Source of the DNA: Prevotellamassilia timonensis
GTDB taxonomy: Bacteria > Bacteroidota > Bacteroidia > Bacteroidales > Bacteroidaceae
DNA: 64,000 bases
Reading direction: 5' to 3'
NCBI RefSeq assembly: GCF_900106785.1
Contig: NZ_LT629844.1
Span: forward strand, 45,454 to 109,453
Part shown: piece by piece, positions 7,334 to 16,080 of the stretch
How positions within the stretch are numbered: position 1 is the first letter of the stretch
Layout of the letters: each line of letters opens with the position of its first letter
Translations under genes and position numbers: made by a program
The notes under the pieces: model-generated
What the model was told of the DNA's origin: nothing
Databases searched by the model: none
Seen by the model: only the letters and a program-made list of their open reading frames with translations

Positions 7334-10167
7334 AATGACATGACTTTTTGATGTTGATTGACTTTTCTGGCAAATTCCAGATACTTATGGCCACCGTCCC
7401 GTTTGCGGTCCGCCTCGATATGCGTGATGGCTTCCTGCATGGTTCCGTAGTGGGCCAGATAGAGTTTGAGGGCTTCCTTTTCCGTGCGTTCGGTAGTGTA
7501 AGCCCAGTAGCATTCCGGTGCTTCTTCCACACCGTACACATCCGAGTTTTGTCCCCGGCATATCCACACCTCCTTGAAGTAGCTGCGTCCTTCCCGGTTG
7601 TTCAGGGCATTGATGGTAAATATCTGCTGCCGCTGAATGGGGGTCAGTCCCAGGATGGCGGCAATGTCCTCGTAGCGGTCCTTGAACTTGGTCTGGTCGA
7701 GCAGTATCTTCACATCGGAGTTGTTGATGATGGCTTCCTTCACAATGGGCGAATCTATCACATCGTTCAACTCCTGGGTAACGACACCTGCAATGCCGTG
7801 GAACTTTCTGACCGTTTTGTACAAATATTTTATATATTCTGCCATGGTGGGTGAAGCAATCGCCTTCCACGCTTCCTCGATGATGAGTGCCTTGCGTCCT
7901 TTCTTGATGCGCATCTTCTGCAGGAACACATCCATGATAATCAAGACAACTATCGGGAAAAGCACGGGGTCATCCTTAATCTTGTCGATTTCGAAGACGA
8001 TGAATTGCTCATCGAAGAGGTTCACGTCCAGGTCGGAGTTCAGGGTCATCTCCAGTTCGCCTCCCCGGTAGAACTGCTTCAGGATAGCTGCGAAGTCGCG
8101 GATGTTGAACTGAATCTTCTCCTGTGCCACGATTTGCGGAATGCGTTCCAGGGCAAACTCATAGAAGGAATTGAAGGACAGTTCACGGACTTTCAGTCTG
8201 CGTTTCTGTTCCTCGATGTGGTCTATCTGCTTGTCTATCTTGATAAGCATGGAGTTGTTGTAGAGTTCCTTCTTGTAGTTCTCGATAATCTGCAGGGCAC
8301 GTTCCTTTTCCCCTTTGCTGGCAGCTTCATCTTGGGCAAGGGCATAGAGCGAACGGCACTGACGGAGCAGTTTGAGTCGCCGGGCTTCTGCAGGAAGCAT
8401 GAGTGCCTTGCTTTCCGCCTGCTTGTCCATTTCAGCATCCTGAATCTGGGCATCAATGTCCTCCATACTGTGGGAAAACTTGTCGTAGTCTTCTTCCATC
8501 TTGGAGGCAACCAACAGCTTTTGTCTCAACCCTTCACGTTCCTTTTTGGTGAACTTGGTGAAGGGATGGAAGTAGGCTTCGTAGTATTCCACGATGGTCT
8601 GGTTAATGAGCATGTCCTCAATCTTACTTGGAAAGTCGTTTCCTTTGAATATCAAGAATATCAAAGACTTCAAGAAATTCTTCTTTTCCCCGAAGTTCAA
8701 GTCATACTCTTCCTTTGTTACCTTGAAAGGATTCATGGAGATGGGCTTCTCCTTGGAATAGGATATGTAAGTGCCCTTGTAGTAACCGCAGATACCTTCA
8801 TAGGAGTCGCCCGTATCAACCATAACCACATCCGTCTCTTGCTCCAGCAGCTGTCTGACCACGCTGTTCATGTGGAAGCTCTTACCACTGCCACTCGGTC
8901 CGATACAGAAGAAGTTGGCATTGTCCGTCATCTTCACCTTGCCCTCTTTCCCCGTGATGTCAATACATACCGGCAGCCCCTGGCGATCGGTATAATAGGT
9001 AGTCAGCGGGGTATCTTCCGAACCTTTCAAGTGTTCCTTGAAGAAGAAGCACAAAGCTGCATCAGATAAAGTAAGGAACAGGTCATAGTCCGGATTGAAG
9101 GCATAGCCGTTTCCCGGGAAACTATCTGTAAACAATTCCAACTGGTTGTAGGCGGTACGGGACGGCATGATGCCGCACTCATACAGTTTGGTTTCCAGAT
9201 AGGAAGTGACCGGAGTGACCTTGTCTGCCGGGCAGCTCACCAGGATGTTGAAATTGCAATAGACCAGCTGCGTGCTGTCCACCGCCAGGCGGTCCAGCAC
9301 TTCCTCGATGTCCTCCTTGGCAATCTTGTTGCTCGGGTCGGGCATGGAGCCGTGACGCTTGGCTTTGGCCTGGAGTTTTCTCAGCAGTTTCCGTTGGTTC
9401 GGTATCTGTACCACCTGGTTGAACACCACACAATCGGCATGGGGCACACTCGTCAGAAAAGAGAACAAATCCGTGGCGATGCCGTAGCCGTTGATGTTCA
9501 TCTGTGTGTAGGGCTTCACCAGCGAAGGCAGGTTAATCTCGTCTATATCCACCAGCGGATAAGAACGGACTACCCGGTCGCCAATTTTCAGATATTCGTC
9601 TGATGCCTTGAAGTTGGTCATGGAGAACGGGCCATGCCGGAACTGGAAGGCCATGAAGCGGTGGCAATACTCATCGACTTCCGTCTTACTGAGTTTCCGG
9701 TGCTTGATGTTCTTCTCCTTGAGGATGTCGCTCACCTTGGAAACCTTGGAATGGAAGTCCAGCCATTTCTTCGGGTCGTACTGCACGAACTGGCTGCGCT
9801 GCACCTCCTGCGTGAGGATAAGGTAGGTACGTATCTCCGTAAATTCTCTTCCCTCAAAGTAACGGAAGTAGCTTTTGGTCAGGAACTCCGCATCCTCCGG
9901 CACCTCATGGTGGTAGGACTGCTTGCAGAGCACGTCCTGTTTCTGCAGGGCATAACCCTCGCCGAGCGTCTGTACCACATTGGAGAGCACATCCTGAAAG
10001 AGCATGTACTGCTCCGCATCGGTACAGAGCTGCTGCACGGGATTGGTTATCTCGAAAATAACCGACGGTTCCCCCTTGGCTGAAAAAAGGACGACATTGC
10101 CGTCCGTTTCCTCCAGCTGCGCATAAAGGCCGTCAAATATTCTTTTCTTGGTACGTGCCATAATCAT
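7321..10167 (-). CDS. traG: TraG, VirB4-type conjugation ATPase
   Basis: A 948-residue ATPase. Walker A is GPSGSGKS at about residues 424-431 and Walker B is KALIIEEAW at about 759-767. The N-terminal 400 residues form the VirB4/CagE domain. A charged insert at about 550-640 (QIQDAEMDKQAESKALMLPAEARRLKLL) is typical of the Bacteroidetes version. It powers assembly of the type IV secretion channel at the inner membrane. It follows traF by 10 bp and overlaps the next gene by 13 bp. ATGs at 10167 and 10161 are both possible starts. The gene looks intact. Confidence 0.95.
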   Translation of the reverse strand: MIMARTKKRIFDGLYAQLEETDGNVVLFSAKGEPSVIFEITNPVQQLCTDAEQYMLFQDVLSNVVQTLGEGYALQKQDVLCKQSYHHEVPEDAEFLTKSYFRYFEGREFTEIRTYLILTQEVQRSQFVQYDPKKWLDFHSKVSKVSDILKEKNIKHRKLSKTEVDEYCHRFMAFQFRHGPFSMTNFKASDEYLKIGDRVVRSYPLVDIDEINLPSLVKPYTQMNINGYGIATDLFSFLTSVPHADCVVFNQVVQIPNQRKLLRKLQAKAKRHGSMPDPSNKIAKEDIEEVLDRLAVDSTQLVYCNFNILVSCPADKVTPVTSYLETKLYECGIMPSRTAYNQLELFTDSFPGNGYAFNPDYDLFLTLSDAALCFFFKEHLKGSEDTPLTTYYTDRQGLPVCIDITGKEGKVKMTDNANFFCIGPSGSGKSFHMNSVVRQLLEQETDVVMVDTGDSYEGICGYYKGTYISYSKEKPISMNPFKVTKEEYDLNFGEKKNFLKSLIFLIFKGNDFPSKIEDMLINQTIVEYYEAYFHPFTKFTKKEREGLRQKLLVASKMEEDYDKFSHSMEDIDAQIQDAEMDKQAESKALMLPAEARRLKLLRQCRSLYALAQDEAASKGEKERALQIIENYKKELYNNSMLIKIDKQIDHIEEQKRRLKVRELSFNSFYEFALERIPQIVAQEKIQFNIRDFAAILKQFYRGGELEMTLNSDLDVNLFDEQFIVFEIDKIKDDPVLFPIVVLIIMDVFLQKMRIKKGRKALIIEEAWKAIASPTMAEYIKYLYKTVRKFHGIAGVVTQELNDVIDSPIVKEAIINNSDVKILLDQTKFKDRYEDIAAILGLTPIQRQQIFTINALNNREGRSYFKEVWICRGQNSDVYGVEEAPECYWAYTTERTEKEALKLYLAHYGTMQEAITHIEADRKRDGGHKYLEFARKVNQHQKVMSLWSS

Positions 10168-10177
10168 TCATTTTATT

Positions 10178-10468
10178 TTACGAGTTGCGTCTCAGATTCT
10201 TGTAAACATAGATACCTTTTGCCCGCCGTTTGTTATGGAGACCGCCACGCTGCTTGACGTAAATGGTGACCAATCCGACCACTGCCATCACCAGCATGGC
10301 GATGAACCCTGCAAGCTTTCCCAAGGCGATGGAGAAACCGATAAAACCCACGAACGACACACCGATGGCCGCTGCTGCCAAAGTCAGAAAACGACCGCGT
10401 ATGCCCATGAACTCCAGCGGTTTCTGCAAGCCTTTGAAAACGGGATAACCCTCTTGATTCATCGTCAT
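10178..10468 (-). CDS. traF: TraF-like small membrane protein (DUF4133, VirB3-like)
   Basis: A 96-residue protein starting MTMNQEGYPVFKGLQKPLEFMGIRGRFL, followed by two adjacent membrane segments (about 28-47 and 49-70) and a basic tail with IYVYKNLRR. The opening YPVFKGLQKPLEFMGI is characteristic of the TraF/DUF4133 family, thought to be VirB3-like. It lies between traE and traG with short gaps, as in other Bacteroidetes conjugative transposons. Confidence 0.9.
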   Translation of the reverse strand: MTMNQEGYPVFKGLQKPLEFMGIRGRFLTLAAAAIGVSFVGFIGFSIALGKLAGFIAMLVMAVVGLVTIYVKQRGGLHNKRRAKGIYVYKNLRRNS

Positions 10469-10497
10469 AATTCCGGATAGTATATTGACAGATTGGA

Positions 10498-10896
10498 TTA
10501 CTTAAAGAAGAGCGGAAGAGCCTCAGAAAGAGCGATAAATGCGATACAGCCACCAATCGTCAGCATGATAGTTTTCTTGACATCCTGGTCACCGTTCTGC
10601 ATCTTGAAGTAGACGTTAAACGCCCCTACAAGCACAATAACGGCCGCAATCGCTTTCATCAAATTTGACACCGGAGTCTGGTAGGAACTCACTTCCTGCG
10701 TGGCTTTGGTAAAACCTGCGGCCCCCTTGCTGCCTGCCATCGCTTCACCGACCGATATCGTAAGGGCAAAGATGAACATGAGGCATTTCTGTGCCGCACT
10801 GCAGACCATGAGGCGGTTGACTGCTTTTTCAGAAAAACGCTGGATAGAGCGGAAGATGTTTGGGTTTCCGCATACAAGTTGATTGAATTGTTTCAT
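10498..10896 (-). CDS. traE: TraE-like pilin-type membrane protein (DUF4134)
   Basis: A 132-residue protein with an N-terminal hydrophobic export segment and two later membrane helices (about 80-98 and 110-128) flanking KMQNGDQDVKKTIM. This is the DUF4134/TraE pattern and resembles VirB2-type pilins, which are small proteins processed to two helices with a polar loop. The GDQDV motif between the helices is characteristic. It is the first of the traE-F-G run and is preceded by a 126-bp gap with 18-bp repeats. Confidence 0.88.
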   Translation of the reverse strand: MKQFNQLVCGNPNIFRSIQRFSEKAVNRLMVCSAAQKCLMFIFALTISVGEAMAGSKGAAGFTKATQEVSSYQTPVSNLMKAIAAVIVLVGAFNVYFKMQNGDQDVKKTIMLTIGGCIAFIALSEALPLFFK

Positions 10897-10925
10897 TGTA
10901 TATTTCTTTGATAATGGATTTCATC

Positions 10926-10997
10926 GCCAAAGGAACAGAGGTCGCCAAAGAAACAGAGGTCATTCAAGTATCAGAGGTCGCTAAAGGAACGGTGGAC
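10926..10997. repeat. Four 18-bp tandem units upstream of traE
   Basis: Four adjacent 18-bp units follow the pattern gccaaaggaacagaggtc. Unit 2 differs at one base, and units 3 and 4 are more diverged but keep agaggtc or tggac ends. They fill most of the gap between traD and traE. On the minus strand the units present repeated TTTG boxes (CTCTGTTCCTTTGGCGAC), so they may affect transcription of traE-G, though I see no well-placed -7 box. Confidence 0.7.
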
Positions 10998-11022
10998 TTT
11001 CGTCCAAGTAGTATCTGGTGTA

Positions 11023-11676
11023 TTACCCGGCATATCGCATGCTTTCGCAGTGATAGATAATGGTACCCAGGTCACATTCACCGGTTTCGGCCAGCTGGTC
11101 GATGGCTTTGAAGATGTCATCTACCAGAATACCGTCTGTCAGGATGGGTTCCCGGTAGGTCGGTGAGAAGTTAGATCCGGCCGAAGTTCCAGCTTCCGAT
11201 GGGGCTGTTTCGGCATCTGCATTGGAAGTATCTTCAATTTCATCTTCATCAGTAGCTTCTGAAGAAGATATTTCTTCTTTATTATCAGGCTCAGCAAATT
11301 GAGTCTGTGATCCTGTTTCGGATGAAGGATTCTCAGTTGAAGATGTTTCTTCCGAAACGAGAACATCTTCACCACTTTTAGAAGCATTCTCATTCGGTTG
11401 TTCATCAGATGTTGTCTGCTGTTTATCCGTGTTGGAATCATTTTCATTCCCTGCTTCTTCCTGCTTCTTTTCCTCTTCCTTCTTCTTATCGTCCCGGGTC
11501 ACCTGCTGGGGCTGGAAGGAACGGGCTTCATCCGTGATGTCTATTTCCTCTTCGGATTGATTCTCCTGCGCTGCCGCCTCGGCTGCTTTCAGGTGCTGGA
11601 TGTCCATGAATATCAGAAAGCCGTAGTAGCCTATCAAGACCACAAAGAGGATTAAGATTACTTGTCCGTAGGTCAT
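11023..11676 (-). CDS. TraD-position membrane protein with acidic repeat-rich region
   Basis: A 217-residue protein with one N-terminal membrane helix (MTYGQVILILFVVLIGYYGFLIF). A very acidic, Ser/Glu/Asn/Thr-rich, low-complexity stretch at about residues 40-160 follows, and then a short folded tail with ILVDDIFKAIDQLAETGECDLGTII. It occupies the traD slot of the CTnDOT order (A-B-C-D-E). No enzyme motif is visible. The low-complexity region suggests a disordered linker. Function is unknown. Confidence 0.7.
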   Translation of the reverse strand: MTYGQVILILFVVLIGYYGFLIFMDIQHLKAAEAAAQENQSEEEIDITDEARSFQPQQVTRDDKKKEEEKKQEEAGNENDSNTDKQQTTSDEQPNENASKSGEDVLVSEETSSTENPSSETGSQTQFAEPDNKEEISSSEATDEDEIEDTSNADAETAPSEAGTSAGSNFSPTYREPILTDGILVDDIFKAIDQLAETGECDLGTIIYHCESMRYAG

Positions 11677-11684
11677 AGCTGTAG

Positions 11685-12281
11685 TTATAGGAGGTTTGAC
11701 AATACAAGGGTTTCCTCTGACGGATAAGGCAGAAAACGGAAGCCCAGTTTGGCTCCTCTCAGTTCTGATTCCTGAATCCGGTGAAGGTCATCCGTATAAT
11801 AAAGGATGCCGTATTCCTCTCCGGCAATGTAGCCTTTGGACTTGAGCCATGAACGGAGTCTTACCCGTGCCCGGTTGGACACAACCTTAATGCGGGTGAT
11901 CGGACTCAGCCCGAATATAACCCTGCGTCTTTCCCTCCGCATCATGTCGGAATGGATTCGTGAAAGCACCTTAAAATCCTCCAACGCAGTACGCTTCAAT
12001 CCCATTCTAACAGCAATGCGCCGGGCATATTCCCGTGAAATTCCCAATTCCTTGCCTATCTCAGCATAAGACCGGTGAGCAAAATGATTGCGTACATATT
12101 CTGCATGCTCCATCCAACGGCTTTTGACCGCTTTCTTCAGCCCCAAGCTACGGGCCTTTTCCTTTACAGCACGTTCGCACATGCCCAAAATCTCTGCGGT
12201 TCTCGGGGTTGTTTCTATGGGATAGAGCTGGATAAGAACCGCAATCTTCTGCTCTGTCCAATTAGTTCTTTTCTTTCTCAT
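11685..12281 (-). CDS. Helix-turn-helix protein of the tra operon
   Basis: I place the start at the ATG at 12281 (MRKKRTNWTEQKIAVLIQ) because an AGAAAG ribosome site precedes it. The longer frame begins with 47 residues that overlap traB out of frame and look non-coding. The 198-residue product has two helix-turn-helix-like segments: WTEQKIAVLIQLYPIETTPRTAEILG at about 7-35 and SYAEIGKELGISREYARRIAVRMGL at about 65-90. A basic C-terminal region follows. It overlaps traB by 20 bp and is in the traC slot. A DNA-binding regulator or accessory protein is likely, but the target is unknown. Confidence 0.72.
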   Translation of the reverse strand: MRKKRTNWTEQKIAVLIQLYPIETTPRTAEILGMCERAVKEKARSLGLKKAVKSRWMEHAEYVRNHFAHRSYAEIGKELGISREYARRIAVRMGLKRTALEDFKVLSRIHSDMMRRERRRVIFGLSPITRIKVVSNRARVRLRSWLKSKGYIAGEEYGILYYTDDLHRIQESELRGAKLGFRFLPYPSEETLVLSNLL

Positions 12282-12720
12282 AATCTTTCTGATTGAAATT
12301 TGTAAACAATGATTTCTTTTCTCTGCGAAACGGCACAAGCTGTAGAAGGTAAATATCAAAGAATGTACGGACAATGGCATTGACCATATCCGAACGGCTG
12401 CGGTTATGGATGTTGCAGTCATCCAGCGAGTCTGCCAGATCCCGGTCTAGCCTGCATACCAGTCGTTCGCTTTTGACATTACTTTCATCGGAAATTTCCA
12501 AATTTTTCAGAAATCCTGTCCAATAATCTTCCACCTCCTTTGAGGGAGAAAGAAGGATAGGTTCTCCGTCAGTTTCCGTTTTCTTCTCACTTGTATCATT
12601 CGTCCGATCCTGGAGGCCGGATGATTTTTCCAACATTTCGGGCAACTCGTGCGTCAGGATAATGTCAGAATCATTGATGCCTTGTGTCAAGTCACCAATT
12701 TCCGGAATGTCTTTTTTCAT
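12262..12720 (-). CDS. traB: TraB-like DUF3408 protein
   Basis: A 152-residue protein. The first 90 residues are polar and probably flexible. The C-terminal 60 (RLVCRLDRDLADSLDDCNIHNRSRSDMVNAIVRTFFDIYL) resemble a ribbon-helix-helix fold and match the DUF3408 family found beside ParA in Bacteroidetes conjugative elements. It lies 40 bp downstream of the ParA gene. A ParB-like or relaxosome-accessory role is inferred from the partner, not shown. Confidence 0.85.
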   Translation of the reverse strand: MKKDIPEIGDLTQGINDSDIILTHELPEMLEKSSGLQDRTNDTSEKKTETDGEPILLSPSKEVEDYWTGFLKNLEISDESNVKSERLVCRLDRDLADSLDDCNIHNRSRSDMVNAIVRTFFDIYLLQLVPFRREKKSLFTNFNQKDYEKEKN

Positions 12721-12760
12721 GCGCTATGTTATTTGATGGTTACTGATAAATTTAATCTCG

Positions 12761-13636
12761 TCATTCATATTCCGATTCTTCCTTATCGGTTGTATCAGCA
12801 GACAGACCTCCTGCTTCGCGTTCTTCTTCATTTCCATCTTCATCCATGGCAATATGTGTAACACCTTCTTCCCGATTTTTTTTCTTGCCTATTTTCTGAT
12901 TAAGATTATCCGTCAGTTGTATTCCGGTAAGCTTTACCTCCCTCACTGGAGTTACCTTGCCGAAAATGCTGAAATAGATCTTGTCGAAAACATTGCCAAC
13001 ATAACGAATCTGCATATCCAGTGCAGCCACTGTACTGAACCGCTCCATATCAGCACGCTTCGGTATTTTCCCGGTTACATAACCGTAATTAGAAAACGTT
13101 TCCCGTGTATTGTCCCAAAGTATCAGTTCTGAGCGCTTTCCTACGCGGTTGTCATTGAGGTTGGGAATGATGAAGAGCTGTGCATTCATACGGTCTCCAA
13201 CTACCTGACGAAGTCTGTCAAGAAAAAGCAGAAAACTGGCTGTGGAAGGAACGGTCACCAGATCATAGTGGAAAGGAACAACGATGATATCTGAATTGAC
13301 AAACATGGGGACCAGACCTTCCGCTTTCAGACTTCCCGGTGAATCCATAAGCACCACATCAATCTCCGGATCATTATGCAACTTTTCAATCAGGGAGGTC
13401 ATGGCCGTCTTGTCATCCGGTTCATAAGCCCATACTTCGTAAGGCACCTGTTCCTCTCCATATTTTTTAAGGTCTGTCTTACGGCACTTCATAATCGAGT
13501 GCTGAAAATCACAGTCGATTATTACCAGACGGACACCTTTCGTCACCAAGTAATTGGCAAAGGTCACACAAAGAGTAGTCTTTCCGACTCCTCCTTTCTG
13601 GTTGGCAAAGGTTACTATGACAGGGGACTGTATCAT
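12761..13636 (-). CDS. traA: ParA-family ATPase (TraA)
   Basis: A 291-residue ParA/MinD-type ATPase with the deviant Walker A KGGVGKT at residues 14-20 (VTFANQKGGVGKTTLCVTFANYL), Walker A' IIDCDFQHS and a Walker B region VVLMDSPGSLKAEG. The C-terminal 40 residues are acidic and variable. In CTnDOT-type elements the gene at this place is called traA. It is thought to act in partition or localisation of the transfer machinery. It is the first tra gene after the mob region, with a possible promoter just upstream. Confidence 0.9.
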   Translation of the reverse strand: MIQSPVIVTFANQKGGVGKTTLCVTFANYLVTKGVRLVIIDCDFQHSIMKCRKTDLKKYGEEQVPYEVWAYEPDDKTAMTSLIEKLHNDPEIDVVLMDSPGSLKAEGLVPMFVNSDIIVVPFHYDLVTVPSTASFLLFLDRLRQVVGDRMNAQLFIIPNLNDNRVGKRSELILWDNTRETFSNYGYVTGKIPKRADMERFSTVAALDMQIRYVGNVFDKIYFSIFGKVTPVREVKLTGIQLTDNLNQKIGKKKNREEGVTHIAMDEDGNEEEREAGGLSADTTDKEESEYE

Positions 13637-13961
13637 GTCGTTTTTACTTGAATTAAATTTGCAAGCAAAAATATGTGCAGAGATATTGAAAACCTAAATG
13701 CACAACATCAATGTGCTTGAGATTGCAGAAACATGGGTAAATAAGTCGGATGAACCTGAGTTTTTCAATCTATATGCCCGAATTGGTTGCAGTAGGCAGT
13801 CCCATGAAAGTCTTTCAAAAAAATAGTGGTCCCCATTGGTTGTCCGGTTACGGATTATAGCCATAGCCTGTTTAATAAATATTCGTTTATCTGCATGATT
13901 AAAACAATGTTACTTTCCCGTAAGCAAGTGTTTCCTTCTTCCGCAAAGAACCAAAAGCTCC
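13637..13961. other. Gene-free gap between traA and the relaxase gene, with a possible traA promoter
   Basis: No ORF with coding character is seen in these 325 bp. On the minus strand a TATTTTTG box lies at 13666-13673, 30 bp upstream of the traA ATG, and fits the Bacteroidetes -7 consensus TAnnTTTG. No TTTG box was found at the right spacing, so this is a weak promoter call. The relaxase stop is at the right edge. Confidence 0.4.
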
Positions 13962-15557
13962 TTACATCTTTAATGAACGTCCATCATCTACATCATTGTA
14001 GTCGGTCTTATTTCCAACCTCCCATTCGCGGTTGGCGCTGTGACTGCCTTCTCCTTCTTTCCGGAGTTTGCCCAGTCCTTGATGAGACTTCCGTTGCAGA
14101 CTCTTGACCGGATTGAGCGTCTTCTTCTTGGACTTCTTGAACGGCACCCCCTGGCGCTTCTGCTTTTTGGATTTCTTCTTCACCCGTTCCACATCGAAGC
14201 CTTCTTCATTCAGGTTGATCAGGATATGCTCCTTGAAGTTGATGGCATAGTAGGTATCATCTACCTGACGGATGATGAAGCCTTCCTGGTACATGGCACT
14301 GCGGGGGGACTTCATTTCGGGATCATTGAAGATTTCATGCATTCGGCCGACGGAATCGGCATACTTGGGAGGACGTTCTGTTGAGATGTCCACCAGATCC
14401 GGACGGTCCACCTTGAAAACCTTACAGAGCAAGTCCACTTCCGCGTCATTGGTAGGGCGGAACTTCTCGATGAAGCTGATGCGGTTGTTGCGGTCAATGG
14501 CCTTGGCCATGAAAGGGGGCAAGGGTCTGCTCTTGCCATCGTAGTAGATGACACCTTTCTTTATATAGGCACGCTGTTTCTTGAGTTTCTGGAAGATTTC
14601 TCCCTGAGTGGTCTTGGGATTGAGGGTCAGCAGCTGGTCTATGAATGCTTCTATCCGGTCAAAGCGTTGTTCGGGAGTAGCAAAGTCCAGCAGTTCTTCT
14701 ACGGCAAGGACTCTGGCCCCATGAATGACCGTCTTGTTGGCATGGTCTATCAGCATATAGCCATAGGGTTTGTCTTTCTTTCCGAAGAAGACCACATCCA
14801 CTCCGAAGTTCTTCTTCATTTCCTTCTGTAGTTCCTCTTTGTTAGCGCATACGTCCCGGTATTTTTTCAGATAGGCTCTCAGCTGTCGGTTGCGTGACTT
14901 GTCCTGATAACCTTTCTTGAACAGGGCTTCAATCTCTGTCAGGGGGAGTTTCTTTTGGATTCGGCCGCCTTGCTTGACGAAGACGTTCCCGTCTTTCTGG
15001 AAGACTTCATAGCCCATGGTTCCCATCACGGCCTTGAACTGGGCAAAGGAGGAGAAGCTGTACTGCTTGGCAGCCTCGATGTCCTTGTCTGTTTTCTGCT
15101 GCCGGTCCATACCGAGTATCTTGTCAATGACCGCCTGCGAGCGTCTGCGTTCATGGTCATGCTGTATCTTACGACCGTCGGGCGCCACTCTCGAAGTCAC
15201 AATGTGCAAGTGAGTGTTGTCTGTATCGTGGTGTGCATAGATGAGCCAGGGTTGTCCGGGCTCGGCATACCCCATTTCCTGCAGATATTGGTGCGCGAAA
15301 TCAAGTAACTGCTGTTCCGACATTTCATGCCCTTTGCAGGAAATGGCTACATGGAACTGCGGTTTCTGAATCCGGCTGTTCTGGGAACTGTAGAACTGGA
15401 GAAATTGCACCAGCTGTTTGGCGGTCGGATGTTCCGAGGTATCCAGTCCACCGAAGTTCTGCATCTCCAGCAGGGTGGCCACTCCTTTATAGACCTTGTG
15501 TTCGTTATAACCGACTGCATGGAAGTCTGCACTTCCGGGAAGTATGGTTGCTATCAT
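13962..15557 (-). CDS. mobB: Relaxase/mobilization nuclease, MOBP-type
   Basis: A 531-residue relaxase. The metal-binding three-His region is visible as YAHHDTDNTHLHIVTSRV at about residues 105-122. An N-terminal Tyr (Y17 in HAVGYNEHKVY, or Y23) is the likely nicking residue. The N-terminal 200 residues form the relaxase domain. The C-terminal 70 residues are very basic (KKKSKKQKRQGVPFKKSKKK), suiting DNA contact. It would cut one strand at oriT and pilot it into the channel. It lies 133 bp downstream of the ribbon-helix-helix gene. MOBP assignment is from the motif layout. Confidence 0.92.
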   Translation of the reverse strand: MIATILPGSADFHAVGYNEHKVYKGVATLLEMQNFGGLDTSEHPTAKQLVQFLQFYSSQNSRIQKPQFHVAISCKGHEMSEQQLLDFAHQYLQEMGYAEPGQPWLIYAHHDTDNTHLHIVTSRVAPDGRKIQHDHERRRSQAVIDKILGMDRQQKTDKDIEAAKQYSFSSFAQFKAVMGTMGYEVFQKDGNVFVKQGGRIQKKLPLTEIEALFKKGYQDKSRNRQLRAYLKKYRDVCANKEELQKEMKKNFGVDVVFFGKKDKPYGYMLIDHANKTVIHGARVLAVEELLDFATPEQRFDRIEAFIDQLLTLNPKTTQGEIFQKLKKQRAYIKKGVIYYDGKSRPLPPFMAKAIDRNNRISFIEKFRPTNDAEVDLLCKVFKVDRPDLVDISTERPPKYADSVGRMHEIFNDPEMKSPRSAMYQEGFIIRQVDDTYYAINFKEHILINLNEEGFDVERVKKKSKKQKRQGVPFKKSKKKTLNPVKSLQRKSHQGLGKLRKEGEGSHSANREWEVGNKTDYNDVDDGRSLKM

Positions 15558-15690
15558 AATTTATATATTTGTTTGCTGACTCATGAAACTTGGGGTTGCG
15601 GACCAGACAGACTAAAAATCCCGGTCGCTTGTAAAACTGGATACAGGTTAGTCTATTCATCACACCCAAATACAAAATATCCGTTTACCT

Positions 15691-16080
15691 TTACTTAATC
15701 AGCCGTGTTCTGTTGTTCAAAGTTTCCAAGTCATCCTTTATCCTTTTCAAGATGTTCTGTACATCCTGAATCGAAGGGAGCAAGACTTCATTCACATAAC
15801 CGGGTGACAGCAGTCCAGCAACCGCCAGTTCGTTGACCCGTCTGACCGACTGATTCAGGTTGCTGCCAGCCCAGGACAGTTCGTTCTGGAACTTTCGGTA
15901 AAATGCACACAAGTCCTGCATCATCTCAATCTGTTGTTTGACATCCACATGGGTAAATTCTTCAACAGCTTTGCGGATATAATTGCTCACGGACTGGTAG
16001 GGAACTGCTTTTTCCTTCAGGTTCAACAGTTCGTCCGCTGTAAGCCGCAACTGAAATACTTTGGTACGCTGGTTCTTCAT
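15691..16080 (-). CDS. mobA: Relaxosome accessory protein, MobC-like ribbon-helix-helix
   Basis: The start is taken at the ATG at 16080 (MKNQRTKVFQLRLTADELLNLK), because an upstream extension to 16239 reads through the candidate oriT and looks non-coding. The 129-residue product has an N-terminal ribbon-helix-helix (VFQLRLTADE...SVSNYIRKAV) and the segment ELSWAGSNLNQSVRRVNELA typical of MobC-family proteins. These bind oriT and help the relaxase nick it. In Bacteroides nomenclature the equivalent gene is often called mobA. Gene order (this gene, then relaxase) supports the role. Confidence 0.85.
   Translation of the reverse strand: MKNQRTKVFQLRLTADELLNLKEKAVPYQSVSNYIRKAVEEFTHVDVKQQIEMMQDLCAFYRKFQNELSWAGSNLNQSVRRVNELAVAGLLSPGYVNEVLLPSIQDVQNILKRIKDDLETLNNRTRLIK

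Noticed and set aside
10914..11060. Plus-strand ORF of 48 codons through the 18-bp repeats
   Set aside because: No ribosome site or promoter. It overlaps the end of traD on the other strand, and the repetitive translation is simply the repeat read in frame.
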